DNA of 64,000 nt. Origin: Flavobacterium algicola. Its GTDB lineage: Bacteria > Bacteroidota > Bacteroidia > Flavobacteriales > Flavobacteriaceae. Shown here in pieces: positions 51,437-61,752 of this stretch. Made by a program: the position numbers and the translations under genes. Within the stretch, counting starts at the first letter, position 1. Every line of letters begins with the position of its first letter. The DNA lies in the NCBI RefSeq assembly GCF_022399565.1, contig NZ_JAJTUT010000002.1, forward strand, positions 682,001 through 746,000. Direction: 5' to 3'. The notes under the pieces were generated by a model. That model was not told the DNA's origin and did not search any database. It worked only from the letters and a program-made list of their open reading frames with translations.

Positions 51437-53848
51437 ATGATGATAAAAGAAAAGAGCAATACTGCATTAACATTCGATGATTTTAAAACCGAAGTCCTGA
51501 AAGATTACACTATTGCTATCACTAGTAGAGAATGTAGTTTATTGGGGCGTAAAGAAGTGTTGACAGGTAAAGCTAAATTTGGAATTTTTGGTGACGGAAA
51601 AGAATTACCACAAATTGCCATGGCTAAGTTCTTTAAGAATGGTGATTTCCGCTCTGGGTATTATCGTGATCAAACTTTTATGATGGCCATTGGTCAATTA
51701 ACTGTAGAACAGCTATTTGCTGGCTTATACGGGAATACAGATATAAATGATGAACCCATGTCCGCAGGTCGTCAAATGGGTGGTCACTTTGTAACTCATA
51801 GTTTGAACGAAGATGGTTCTTGGAAGAATTTAGCACAACAAAAAAATTCTAGTGCCGATATCTCTCCTACTGCTGCTCAAATGCCAAGATTACTTGGATT
51901 GGCACAAGCGTCAAAAATTTACCGAGAATTCGATACAATTCCGAATCAAGAAAATTTTTCGAATAAAGGAAACGAAATTGCTTGGGGAACTATTGGTAAT
52001 GCAAGTACTACTGAAGGTGTGTTTTTTGAAACGATCAATGCAGCAGGCGTTTTGCAAGTTCCAATGGTAATAAGTATTTGGGACGATGAATATGGTATTT
52101 CAGTTCATGCTAAACATCAAACTACCAAGGAAGATATCTCTGAAATTTTAAAAGGATTTCAAAAAGAACAAAATACAAACGGTTTAGAACTTATAAAAGT
52201 GAAAGGTTGGGATTATACCGACTTAATCGCTGCTTATCAAAAGGCAGATGCTATTGCGCGTGAAAAGCATGTACCAGTGATGATACATGTCGAACAATTG
52301 ACACAGCCACTTGGTCACTCAAGCTCTGGTTCACATGAGCGTTACAAAAATAAAGAACGTTTAGACTGGGAAAAAGAATATGATTGTGTGCGTCAGATGC
52401 GTTTGTGGATGATTGCAATCAATATTGCTTCACCAGAAGAATTGGATGCTATTGATCTAAACGCTAAGAAAGAAGTATTAGAAGCGAAGAAAAAAGCTTG
52501 GAATGCTTTTATCTCTCCTATTATTAATGAACAAAAGGAACTTGTAGATTTATTACAGAAAATAGCTTCTGTCTCTACAAATCCAAATGTGATATTGACT
52601 CATGCAAAAAATTTAAGTGGAACAAAAGAACCACTGAAGAAAGAAATATTAGTCGCTGCTCGTAAATCTTTACGACTATTGCCAGTAGGTGGCGAAAAAA
52701 CAGAATTGATGAACTGGATGGCTAATTTTAGTAAAAAATACCAAACAGCTTTCAGTACTCATTTGCACTCACAATCAAAGTCTAATGTATTTTCTGTCGA
52801 AGAAGTAGAGCCTACTTTTTCTGAAGAAGAAATTCCTGATTCTGATGGACGTATGATCATTAGAGATAATTTTGATGCTATTTTTACTAAATATCCTGAA
52901 TCTTTAATCTTTGGAGAAGATTCTGGGAATATTGGGGATGTTAATCAAGGATTAGAAGGTTTACAAGAAAAATTTGGTGAAGCACGTGTAGCCGATGCGG
53001 GTATACGTGAAGCAACAATTATAGGACAAGGTATCGGTATGGCTTTAAGAGGCTTGCGACCAATTGCCGAAATTCAGTATTTGGATTACTTGCTATATGC
53101 AATTCAGATTTTAAGTGATGATTTAGCTACTCTGCAATATAGAACTTTTGGAAAACAGAAAGCACCTTTAATCATACGTACACGTGGACATCGTCTAGAA
53201 GGTGTTTGGCATTCTGGTTCTCCGATGGGTATGATCATTAATGCCGTACGAGGAATTCATGTTTTGGTTCCTAGAAATATGACTAAAGCTGCTGGTTTTT
53301 ATAATTCTCTAATGCAAAGTGACGAACCAGCTATTGTAATCGAATGCCTAAATGGTTATCGCTTAAAAGAAAGGACTCCAAATAATTATGGAGAATTTAA
53401 AACGCCTATAGGTATTGTAGAGACTATAAAAGAAGGAAATGATATGACTTTGGTTTCCTATGGCTCCACGTTACGTTTGGTAATGGAAGCTGCAAAAGAA
53501 TTAGCTGAAGTTGGAATCAGTTGTGAAGTAATAGATTTGCAGTCATTATTACCTTTTGACATCAATCATGATGTAGTAAAAAGTATTAGCAAAACCAATC
53601 GTTTGCTTGTTATTGACGAAGATGTACCTGGAGGTGCCTCTGCCTATATTTTACAAAAAATAATCGAAGAACAAGATGCTTACCAGTTTCTTGATAGTAA
53701 GCCACAGACTTTATCGGCCAAGGCTCACAGACCAGCATATGGAACTGATGGTGATTATTTCTCTAAACCATCGATAGAAGATATTTACGAAAAAGTGCAC
53801 GCAATGATGCATGAAAGTAATCCGTCAAAATATCCTAGCATTTATTAA
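51437..53848 (+). CDS. 2-oxoacid dehydrogenase E1, fused alpha and beta subunits
   Basis: This 803-residue thiamine diphosphate enzyme has E1 alpha and beta in one chain. The alpha half (to ~residue 420) has SGYYRDQTFMMAIG and MGGHFVTHSLN. The beta half (from ~residue 470) has FGEDSGNIGDVNQGLEGLQ, RVADAGIREATIIGQGIGMA, RTRGHRLEGVWHSGSPMG and a transketolase-like C-terminal domain with VIDLQSLLPFD. It is probably the branched-chain/other 2-oxoacid decarboxylating component, working with E2 and E3 encoded elsewhere. The ThDP motif is unusual: GDG is replaced by IGN and the closing NN by WDD. A second ATG follows the first at once. A 17-bp terminator follows. Confidence 0.88.
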   Translation: MMIKEKSNTALTFDDFKTEVLKDYTIAITSRECSLLGRKEVLTGKAKFGIFGDGKELPQIAMAKFFKNGDFRSGYYRDQTFMMAIGQLTVEQLFAGLYGNTDINDEPMSAGRQMGGHFVTHSLNEDGSWKNLAQQKNSSADISPTAAQMPRLLGLAQASKIYREFDTIPNQENFSNKGNEIAWGTIGNASTTEGVFFETINAAGVLQVPMVISIWDDEYGISVHAKHQTTKEDISEILKGFQKEQNTNGLELIKVKGWDYTDLIAAYQKADAIAREKHVPVMIHVEQLTQPLGHSSSGSHERYKNKERLDWEKEYDCVRQMRLWMIAINIASPEELDAIDLNAKKEVLEAKKKAWNAFISPIINEQKELVDLLQKIASVSTNPNVILTHAKNLSGTKEPLKKEILVAARKSLRLLPVGGEKTELMNWMANFSKKYQTAFSTHLHSQSKSNVFSVEEVEPTFSEEEIPDSDGRMIIRDNFDAIFTKYPESLIFGEDSGNIGDVNQGLEGLQEKFGEARVADAGIREATIIGQGIGMALRGLRPIAEIQYLDYLLYAIQILSDDLATLQYRTFGKQKAPLIIRTRGHRLEGVWHSGSPMGMIINAVRGIHVLVPRNMTKAAGFYNSLMQSDEPAIVIECLNGYRLKERTPNNYGEFKTPIGIVETIKEGNDMTLVSYGSTLRLVMEAAKELAEVGISCEVIDLQSLLPFDINHDVVKSISKTNRLLVIDEDVPGGASAYILQKIIEEQDAYQFLDSKPQTLSAKAHRPAYGTDGDYFSKPSIEDIYEKVHAMMHESNPSKYPSIY

Positions 53849-53872
53849 ATAGTAAAAAAAAGTTAGCCATAA

Positions 53873-53911
53873 AAATGCCCCCAAAGAGTATCGAACTCTT
53901 TGGGGGCATTT
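53873..53911 (+). terminator. Terminator of the E1 fusion gene
   Basis: This is a perfect 17-bp inverted repeat, 53873-53889 with 53895-53911 (AAATGCCCCC... against ...GGGGGCATTT), with a 5-nt loop (ATCGA), 25 bp past the stop codon. Confidence 0.88.
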
Positions 53912-54040
53912 CAATTGAAAAACCTTTTTATTGGTTTAATTGATCTTTTTTTAGCTGTTATTAACTGTCCTATTAAAGAGAACAATAGTTCGCAGGAAAT
54001 TTTGAGAAAAGTTGATTTAATTTTAGTTTAATTAATAATA

Positions 54041-54080
54041 AAAAAGGTTGCCAGTATCATATGATTTTGGCAACCTTTTT
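54041..54080 (-). terminator. Terminator of CAP lipoprotein gene 1
   Basis: The arms AAAAAGGTTGCCA (54041-54053) and TGGCAACCTTTTT (54068-54080) form a hairpin that ends in Ts on the minus strand, just beyond the stop codon of the leftward gene. Confidence 0.8.
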
Positions 54081-54117
54081 CTAATAAACAAATAAATATA
54101 AAATAAACAAACTAAAT

Positions 54118-54627
54118 TTAAATTTTTGCAAAGATATTCGTGTAATATTTTTTTCCTGTAACCGGATCAGCTTTAATAGCTATTCCAAAATGTGTAAAAT
54201 TCCCAACTACATTCTCTTTGTGAGTAGGGCTATTCAACCATGCAGCAACAACTGCTTCAGGAGTTGTAAAATTATAAGCTATGTTCTCTCCCACTCTCGA
54301 TGCGCCTAGAACTTTAATTATATTTTCTGAACGAGAAACAAAATCATTATGATTCACTACTTTATTTGTAATCATATAGTCATCATGTTCTTCTGACTTA
54401 AATGAAATATGATTAATTTTTTCTAGTGCATTTAGACCAACACTTACCCTATATTCATTAATTAAATCCATTGTAGCTAATTCAGTTTCATTATAACTGT
54501 AATCTACAACCTTTGCACTTTGTTCTGCTGCAGTTTGATCTGCACTTTCCCAACTGTCTGATGAACATGAATTCATGGTGAATATAACTGTGGCTAATAT
54601 GGCAATACGTAGTAAAGTTGTTTTCAT
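54118..54627 (-). CDS. CAP-domain lipoprotein, copy 1
   Basis: This 169-residue exported lipoprotein has the signal MKTTLLRIAILATVIFTMNSC with Cys at residue 21. A CAP (SCP/PR-1) domain follows, with the core pattern H...GENIAYNF...AWLNSPTHKENVVG...HFGIAI; the His and Glu residues of the CAP cavity are all present. Bacterial CAP proteins are extracytoplasmic; some bind sterols or act as peptidase-like factors, but no activity can be claimed. It is a tandem paralogue of the gene at 54901-55410: I count 11 differences in 169 residues, clustered in the first 70. Confidence 0.9.
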   Translation of the reverse strand: MKTTLLRIAILATVIFTMNSCSSDSWESADQTAAEQSAKVVDYSYNETELATMDLINEYRVSVGLNALEKINHISFKSEEHDDYMITNKVVNHNDFVSRSENIIKVLGASRVGENIAYNFTTPEAVVAAWLNSPTHKENVVGNFTHFGIAIKADPVTGKKYYTNIFAKI

Positions 54628-54802
54628 AATTTTAGTAGTTTAAATTTAAAGTAGATGTGGGGCAAAAACTTTAATCGTGGATATTGTATTATTACTTTTT
54701 CAAATATAAGAATATATATAGAAATATCGATAAAAAACACAAAAAGATCGTTGAAATACATAAATCTTTTTTCAAAGTAGTCTAATTAGTACTTTTTAAA
54801 AT

Positions 54803-54840
54803 AAAAAAAGTTGCCAAAACCTTTCGATTTTGGCAATTTT
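54803..54840 (-). terminator. Terminator of CAP lipoprotein gene 2
   Basis: TTGCCAAAA (54811-54819) pairs with TTTTGGCAA (54828-54836), and a T run follows on the minus strand. It is recognisably related to the terminator of copy 1, so the terminator was duplicated along with the gene. Confidence 0.75.
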
Positions 54841-54900
54841 ACTACTACTACTTCCTAAACAAATAAAATAAAAACTAAATATAAAATTAAATAACCAACA

Positions 54901-55410
54901 TTAAATTTTCGCAAAAATATTCGTGTAATATTTTTTTCCTGTAACAGGATCAGCTTTAATAGCTATTCCAAAATGTGTATAGTTCCCAACTACATTTTCT
55001 TTGTGAGTAGGACTATTCAACCAAGCAGCAACTACAGCTTCTGGAGTTGTAAAATTATAGGCAATATTCTCTCCTACTCTTGATGCTCCTAGCACTTTGA
55101 TTATGTTTTCTGAACGAGAAACGAAATCATTATGATTCACTACTTTGTTGGTAATCATGTAATCATCATGTTCTTCTGATTTAAAAGATATATGATTAAT
55201 TCTTTCTAATGCATTTAAACCAACACTCACTCTGTACTCATTAATTAAATCCATCGTAGCTATTTCAGTTTCATTATAACTATAATTTACAACCTTTGCA
55301 CTTTGTTCTGTCGCAGTTTGATCTGCACTTTCTGAAGCGTCTGATGAACATGAATTCATTGTAAATATAACTGAAGCTAATAATGTGATACGAAGTAGAG
55401 TTGCTTTCAT
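54901..55410 (-). CDS. CAP-domain lipoprotein, copy 2
   Basis: This 169-residue lipoprotein (signal MKATLLRITLLASVIFTMNSC, Cys at residue 21) has the same CAP domain as copy 1. It is identical to copy 1 from about residue 71 to 143 and again to the end, apart from one Tyr for Phe. Its DNA carries more synonymous changes than amino acid changes, which points to selection to keep the protein. The ~45 bp before the start codon, including GATGTGGGGC on the plus strand, are also shared with copy 1. Transcription is leftward, and each copy has its own terminator. Confidence 0.9.
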   Translation of the reverse strand: MKATLLRITLLASVIFTMNSCSSDASESADQTATEQSAKVVNYSYNETEIATMDLINEYRVSVGLNALERINHISFKSEEHDDYMITNKVVNHNDFVSRSENIIKVLGASRVGENIAYNFTTPEAVVAAWLNSPTHKENVVGNYTHFGIAIKADPVTGKKYYTNIFAKI

Positions 55411-55653
55411 AATTTAGTAGTTTAAGCTTAAAGTAGATGTGGGGCAAACACTTTAAAAGACGATTATTTTATAATTGTATAACTTTTACTTTCTTATTTC
55501 AAACTTACACATAATACCGTTTAAAAACACAATTAATCCGATAAAATGCAATTATTAAATCCTTAATAGTATAAAATCTTACAAAATCAGCCTATTTTAA
55601 AAATTTTAATCTATTTATTTATAATTTTTAAGAGATCAGTTAAATAAGTCTAA
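55411..55653. other. Spacer between the CAP gene 2 start and the pdxH terminator
   Basis: This is A+T-rich with no open frame of note. The ~45 bp adjacent to the CAP gene are conserved with the matching region before CAP gene 1 and probably hold its promoter. No exact TAnnTTTG box is present, so the promoter type is uncertain. Confidence 0.4.
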
Positions 55654-55700
55654 AAAAAATGAGGGTTATATCACTTTAAGCGATATAACCCTCATTTTTT
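55654..55700 (-). terminator. Terminator of pdxH
   Basis: This is a 19-bp inverted repeat: AAAAAATGAGGG and the following bases (55654-55672) pair with ...CCCTCATTTTTT (55682-55700), loop of 9. It lies 18 bp past the pdxH stop codon, with A/T-rich ends on both sides. Confidence 0.85.
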
Positions 55701-55718
55701 AAAAATAATAGGACGTAT

Positions 55719-56363
55719 TTAGGGAGCCATTCGCTCTGCTTTCCAAGAGTAATCTTCTTGGAGGCTGTAACGAATACGATCATGTAGTCGATTTGGTCTA
55801 CCTTGCCAAAATTCTACTTCAATAGGCTCTACAATAAATCCGCCCCAATGAGTTGGACGCAATATTTCTTTGTTTTCAAATTCAACTTCTAATTTCTTAA
55901 GTTCTTTTTCTAAATATTCTCTTGATGGTATTACCTCACTTTGATCTGAAACTATTGCTCCTAACTTGCTTCCATCAGGTCTTGAATCAAAATAATTATC
56001 AGAAACATTTTCAGGAACTTTAGATGCGATACCCTTAATAATAACTTGACGTTCCATAGAATGCCAGAAAAATGACAAGCATATTTTAGGATTCGCTGAA
56101 ATCGCTTTCCCTTTTTCTGAATGGTAATTAGTGTAAAACACAAATCCATCCTCTGAAAACTTTTTTAATAATACTACTCTCGATTTTGGAAAACCATCTA
56201 AGCCAAATGTAGAAACAGTCATCGCATTGACTTCTTCAGTACCACCAAAATCTTCTATTTCGTGAAACCATCTGTTAAATAAATTAATAGGATCTTCTGG
56301 AATAGTAGATTCTAATAATTCGCTTTTTTCATATGATTTTCTATAATTACTTAAATCATTCAT
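55719..56363 (-). CDS. pdxH: Pyridoxamine 5'-phosphate oxidase
   Basis: This 214-residue FMN enzyme oxidises pyridoxine or pyridoxamine 5'-phosphate to pyridoxal 5'-phosphate. Motifs are PNLFNRW-like DPINLFNRWFHE, the FMN-binding SRVVLLKKFSEDGFVFYTNY, SEKGKA, FFWHSMERQVIIKG, SRPDGSKLGAIVSDQS and the C-terminal FWQGRPNRLHDRI. All are in standard order, and the length is normal. It lies 87 bp downstream of rnz on the same strand. Confidence 0.94.
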   Translation of the reverse strand: MNDLSNYRKSYEKSELLESTIPEDPINLFNRWFHEIEDFGGTEEVNAMTVSTFGLDGFPKSRVVLLKKFSEDGFVFYTNYHSEKGKAISANPKICLSFFWHSMERQVIIKGIASKVPENVSDNYFDSRPDGSKLGAIVSDQSEVIPSREYLEKELKKLEVEFENKEILRPTHWGGFIVEPIEVEFWQGRPNRLHDRIRYSLQEDYSWKAERMAP

Positions 56364-56450
56364 ATTTATTTTATTTTAGTGAGTGCTATTAATGTCACTG
56401 CTATTAGTTTGATCTACCTTTTTAAAATGTTTTACGCAACGTACTTATTT

Positions 56451-57356
56451 TTAAAATTCAAAGCTTTTACCATCGTCTCCTAAAAGAACATTATTAAATA
56501 CACTTTCCGCTTCCTTTTGAAATAGATCTATCGATTCGTAACGCGTTGAATAATGTCCAAGAATTAATTGTTTTACGTTGGCTTTTTTAGCTATTGTAGC
56601 TGCCTCAACAGCTGTAGAATGCATTGTTTTTACTGCTAGTTCATTTTCAGAATTTAAAAATGTAGTTTCGTGATATAGAACATCTACTCCGTCGATAAGT
56701 GGTATAATGGTTTCAGTATACATCGTGTCAGAACAAAAAGCATAACTCATAGGTTCTTCAGGATCAAATGTAAGATCCGCATTAACAATAATTTCACCAC
56801 TATCCAAGGTTATATCTTTACCGTTCTTTATATTCTGATAAAAGCAGGTTTCAATTTTAAACTTCTCGACAGCACTTATATTTAATTTTCTTTTTTCTAA
56901 TTTCTCTTCAAACAAAAAACCATTTGTATACACGCGATGTTTTAAAGGAATCGTTCTTACTATAACTTTATCATCTTCAAATAAGACAACACTTTTCTTA
57001 GATTCTAATTCATGAAAATACAAATTGTAATTGGTATAAGAGTTTGAAAGTTTTAGTTGTAATAGCGTGACTTCCTTAATTCCCTTGGGACCGTATACAT
57101 GTAAATCAGTTGTTCGCCCTAATAAACTAAAAGTTGATATCAAACCGATCAATCCATAAAAATGGTCACCATGAAGATGTGAGATAAAAATATGATTTAT
57201 TTTGGAAAATTTAATCTTATTTTTTCGCAATTGCACTTGAGTACCTTCACCACAATCAATTAAAAAAAGACGGTTTTTAATATCAAGAACTTGTGACGTA
57301 GGATTGGTTAATGTTCGAGGTGTGGCAGCATAGCAACCTAGTATTGTTAGTTTCAT
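56451..57356 (-). CDS. rnz: Ribonuclease Z
   Basis: This 301-residue metallo-beta-lactamase-fold endonuclease matures tRNA 3' ends. The metal motif FISHLHGDHFYGLIG (HxHxDH) is near residue 59-73, GEGTQVQLRK precedes it, the PxKHR-like TIPLKHRVYTNGF is near residue 136, and AFCSDTMYTE and LGHYSTRY supply further ligands. Length is typical of the short form. It follows the small STAS-like gene by about 200 bp. Confidence 0.93.
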   Translation of the reverse strand: MKLTILGCYAATPRTLTNPTSQVLDIKNRLFLIDCGEGTQVQLRKNKIKFSKINHIFISHLHGDHFYGLIGLISTFSLLGRTTDLHVYGPKGIKEVTLLQLKLSNSYTNYNLYFHELESKKSVVLFEDDKVIVRTIPLKHRVYTNGFLFEEKLEKRKLNISAVEKFKIETCFYQNIKNGKDITLDSGEIIVNADLTFDPEEPMSYAFCSDTMYTETIIPLIDGVDVLYHETTFLNSENELAVKTMHSTAVEAATIAKKANVKQLILGHYSTRYESIDLFQKEAESVFNNVLLGDDGKSFEF

Positions 57357-57558
57357 TGTATTGTTAAGTAAACACTATAGATTTTTGATCGTAAATGAAA
57401 TGAATTTACATAATTGAAATCAGCATTTTTGAGGAAATTGATAAAAATTGTAGTAATGAGTGCAATGACTATCTTTTAGCAGTTAACTGATTTGACTATA
57501 ACGGTTATGCTATATCCATTTAGTTGATAATAGTGTCATACTACTTTCGAACAATAAA

Positions 57559-57891
57559 TTAAAATCCTAAATCTCTTTCAATTTCTTCCATCCCTATAAT
57601 ATCATTTGCTTCTAGTAAAGTAGGAACAACAGTTAACTTGGTTGAAACAGCATTATAATCAATACCGTCTGCAACAATTACAAAGGACTTTTTCGCTTTT
57701 TTATGTTGTTTAGATAAAGCTTTTAATTCTTTAATATTATCAATCGTTATTTCTTTATTTGGTAATAAGTCAATAATTAAATTATGCTCTTGATATGTTT
57801 TATATTGGTGCGTAACCTTTAATAAGAAAGCAGTGAAATCACCCTGAGTTTCTTTAATGGTAATCGTATGTCCTTTTTGATCTACTTTCAT
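57559..57891 (-). CDS. Small STAS-like protein next to rnz
   Basis: This 110-residue soluble alpha/beta protein (MKVDQKGHTITIKETQGDF, NLIIDLLPNKEITIDNIKELKALSKQHKKAKKSFVIVADG) has the strand-helix rhythm of STAS/anti-sigma-factor-antagonist domains, but no conserved phosphorylatable Ser is evident. I believe homologues next to rnz in Flavobacteriia are sometimes mislabelled ribonuclease Z. Spacing of 42 bp from pyrB suggests cotranscription with the pyrimidine genes. Function is unknown. Confidence 0.65.
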   Translation of the reverse strand: MKVDQKGHTITIKETQGDFTAFLLKVTHQYKTYQEHNLIIDLLPNKEITIDNIKELKALSKQHKKAKKSFVIVADGIDYNAVSTKLTVVPTLLEANDIIGMEEIERDLGF

Positions 57892-57933
57892 CTGATTTAA
57901 TTTAAAGTTGGAGTTTTGTACTGATTGTTCTAT

Positions 57934-58860
57934 TTATTGAATTTTTGACGCTAATAAGTATATGACAGCCATCCTGATAGCAACTCCATTTTCGACCTGA
58001 TTTAAAATAACAGATTGTTGTGAGTCAGCAACGTCTGATGTAATTTCGACCCCTCTATTAATAGGTCCTGGATGCATTATTACAATTTCTTTATCCAAGG
58101 AATCAAGTAATGCTTTATCGACTCCGTATTGCTGGGCATATTCTCTCGTTGATGGAAAAAAATTAACATCCATTCTTTCATTTTGGACGCGCAACATGTT
58201 GGCGACATCACACCATTCTAATGCTTTTCTTAAATTGGGTTCTACTTGTACACCAAGTGACTCAATGTGTTTTGGAATTAATGTTTTTGGACCGCAAACC
58301 TTTACCTCTGCTCCTTGCATTTGCAAAGCATAAATATTAGACAGCGCTACTCTCGAGTGCAAAATATCACCTACAATAACTACTTTTTTACCAGCGACAT
58401 CACCTAGTTTTTCTCGAATGGAGTAACTGTCAAGCAACGCTTGCGTTGGGTGTTCGTGTGCACCATCACCAGCATTGATGATACTAGCCTTAACATTTTT
58501 TGACAAAAAGTAAGCTGCTCCTGGATTAGAGTGACGCATAACAACCATATCAACTTTCATTGATAATATGTTGTTTACAGTATCGATTAATGTTTCTCCT
58601 TTTTTAACGGAAGATTGTGCTGCCGAAAAGCTAATTACATCTGCAGACAAACGTTTTTGTGCTAGTTCAAATGACAATTTGGTTCTTGTACTATTCTCAA
58701 AAAATATATTGGCAATCGTAATGTCTCGTAACGATGGAACCTTCTTAATTGGTCGGTTGATAACTTCTTTAAAATGATCGGCTGTTTCAAAAATAAGATC
58801 AATATCATTTTTATTAATGTACTTGATTCCTAATAAATGATTTACGCTTAATTCTTTCAT
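57934..58860 (-). CDS. pyrB: Aspartate carbamoyltransferase catalytic subunit
   Basis: This 308-residue enzyme joins carbamoyl phosphate and aspartate in pyrimidine synthesis. Family motifs are FFENSTRTKLSFELAQKRL (carbamoyl phosphate loop), MVVMRHSNPGAAYFLS, HEHPTQALLDSYSI, and the C-terminal MHPGPINRGVEI. No regulatory subunit gene is adjacent. It lies 42 bp downstream of pyrR and 42 bp upstream of the small STAS-like gene, giving an operon pyrR-pyrB-STAS-like. Confidence 0.95.
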   Translation of the reverse strand: MKELSVNHLLGIKYINKNDIDLIFETADHFKEVINRPIKKVPSLRDITIANIFFENSTRTKLSFELAQKRLSADVISFSAAQSSVKKGETLIDTVNNILSMKVDMVVMRHSNPGAAYFLSKNVKASIINAGDGAHEHPTQALLDSYSIREKLGDVAGKKVVIVGDILHSRVALSNIYALQMQGAEVKVCGPKTLIPKHIESLGVQVEPNLRKALEWCDVANMLRVQNERMDVNFFPSTREYAQQYGVDKALLDSLDKEIVIMHPGPINRGVEITSDVADSQQSVILNQVENGVAIRMAVIYLLASKIQ

Positions 58861-58902
58861 TTTTATATATCCTTAAATTATGAGTTAGATGGTAATTTTT
58901 AA

Positions 58903-59442
58903 TTAGTTTGTAATCAAACAAACCGAATCTTCACCATCATTCTCTTTCCAGTTTACTTTTACTTTTTCGTCATTGATTGCATCTACTTGGCGCCCTCTAT
59001 AATCAGGTTGAATTGGTAAATTTCGACTGAAACGTCTGTCTATCAATACTAGTAACTCAATCTCTGACGGTCGTCCAAATGATTGAATAGCTGTCAATGC
59101 CGCACGAATGCTTCTTCCCGTAAATAGGACATCATCAATGAAGATGACTTTCTTATTTTCGACTATAAAATTTATTTTAGTTTTATTAGCTTCTAAGGGT
59201 TTTTCGGTTCTGCGAAAATCATCTCTAAAAAAAGTGATATCCAAGTAACCTAATTGAATTTCTGGAGTTTTGTATTCCGTTTCCAATAAGGTTTTGAGTC
59301 GCTCTGCCAAAAATGTTCCTCGAGGCTGAATTCCGACTAAAATAGTATCCGAAAAATCTAAATGATTCTCAATGAGTTGACAAGCCAAACGATGCAGAAT
59401 GATATTGACTTCTTTAGAAGTGAGCAATACTTTTTGAGTCAT
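58903..59442 (-). CDS. pyrR: PyrR: pyrimidine operon regulator / uracil phosphoribosyltransferase
   Basis: This 179-residue protein has the PRPP-binding motif VIFIDDVLFTGRSIRAAL near residue 95 and LVGIQPRGTFLAERL near residue 40, characteristic of PyrR. In other bacteria PyrR binds pyr mRNA to cause attenuation and has weak uracil phosphoribosyltransferase activity. I see no attenuator hairpin between pyrR and pyrB (42 bp). A TATATTTG box (minus strand, 59472-59465) lies 22 bp upstream of the start. Confidence 0.93.
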   Translation of the reverse strand: MTQKVLLTSKEVNIILHRLACQLIENHLDFSDTILVGIQPRGTFLAERLKTLLETEYKTPEIQLGYLDITFFRDDFRRTEKPLEANKTKINFIVENKKVIFIDDVLFTGRSIRAALTAIQSFGRPSEIELLVLIDRRFSRNLPIQPDYRGRQVDAINDEKVKVNWKENDGEDSVCLITN

Positions 59443-59661
59443 AGTAATAGTAGTGTTTGTCTAGCAAATATACAAAATATGGTTTAGCTATTAAACATTA
59501 AAATATTTTCCCTTGTATTTCTTTAACAAGATCGCTGCGTAGAAATTGCTATTTATAGAATTTCATAACTTTTTGCTAAAATTCTATAACAAAATTGAAA
59601 GTGTATTAAGGTAATTTTACAAAAAATAAAACAAACAAATAACACTCAAAAAAAATATACT

Positions 59662-59835
59662 ATGAAAAATTTAACTGTAAAAATCGCTACACTATTAGTA
59701 ATATTATCTCTTTTTACAAGTTGTGAAGCAATCGGGAGCATTTTTAAAGCTGGAATGGGATTCGGAATATTTATTGTTGTTGCAATAATTATTCTAGGTC
59801 TATGGTTAGTTAGTAAAATGTTTGGTAAAAAGTAG
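59662..59835 (+). CDS. 57-residue lipoprotein with one membrane span
   Basis: A short frame encodes MKNLTVKIATLLVILSLFTSC, a lipoprotein signal with Cys at residue 21, then EAIGSIFKAGMGFGIF, a second hydrophobic helix (IVVAIIILGLWLV) and the tail SKMFGKK. I recall the same short protein in other flavobacteria, where it sometimes carries the implausible name phosphatidate cytidylyltransferase. It is divergent from pyrR and faces a shared terminator. Its coherence (lipobox, helix, basic tail) makes it a likely real gene. Confidence 0.7.
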   Translation: MKNLTVKIATLLVILSLFTSCEAIGSIFKAGMGFGIFIVVAIIILGLWLVSKMFGKK

Positions 59836-59851
59836 TACATACGACGATATT

Positions 59852-59885
59852 AAAAAAGCCTCCTAAGAATTTTTTAGGAGGCTTT
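59852..59885. terminator. Bidirectional terminator between the small lipoprotein and the ABC-F gene
   Basis: AAAGCCTCCTAA (59855-59866) pairs with TTAGGAGGCTTT (59874-59885); A and T flanks serve both converging genes. Confidence 0.8.
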
Positions 59886-59906
59886 ACTTTTAAGTATAAT
59901 AAAAAA

Positions 59907-61639
<1,733 letters not shown>

Positions 61640-61752
61640 GGGCGTGCCACAGCAAGAAAAGGGGCCTAACATTCTGGGAGTTGATTAGGCCCCTTCACTT
61701 ACTGTGTCGGGCTTTCAGTGCTACTTTGGTAGCTTACTTCAATCCCTCACGC
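61640..61752 (+). ncRNA. Structured repeat element, copy C (Flavo-1-like)
   Basis: Same ends as copies A and B: GGGCGTG and ATCCCTCACGC. The first stem is AAGGGGCCTAA (61659-61669) with TTAGGCCCCTT (61685-61695), 11 perfect pairs, unrelated to copy A. The core reads CGGGCTTTC. The second hairpin GCTAC-TTTG-GTAGC (61720-61733) equals that of copy B. It lies between divergent genes (ABC-F and Anbu), so it is not a terminator for either. Confidence 0.65.
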
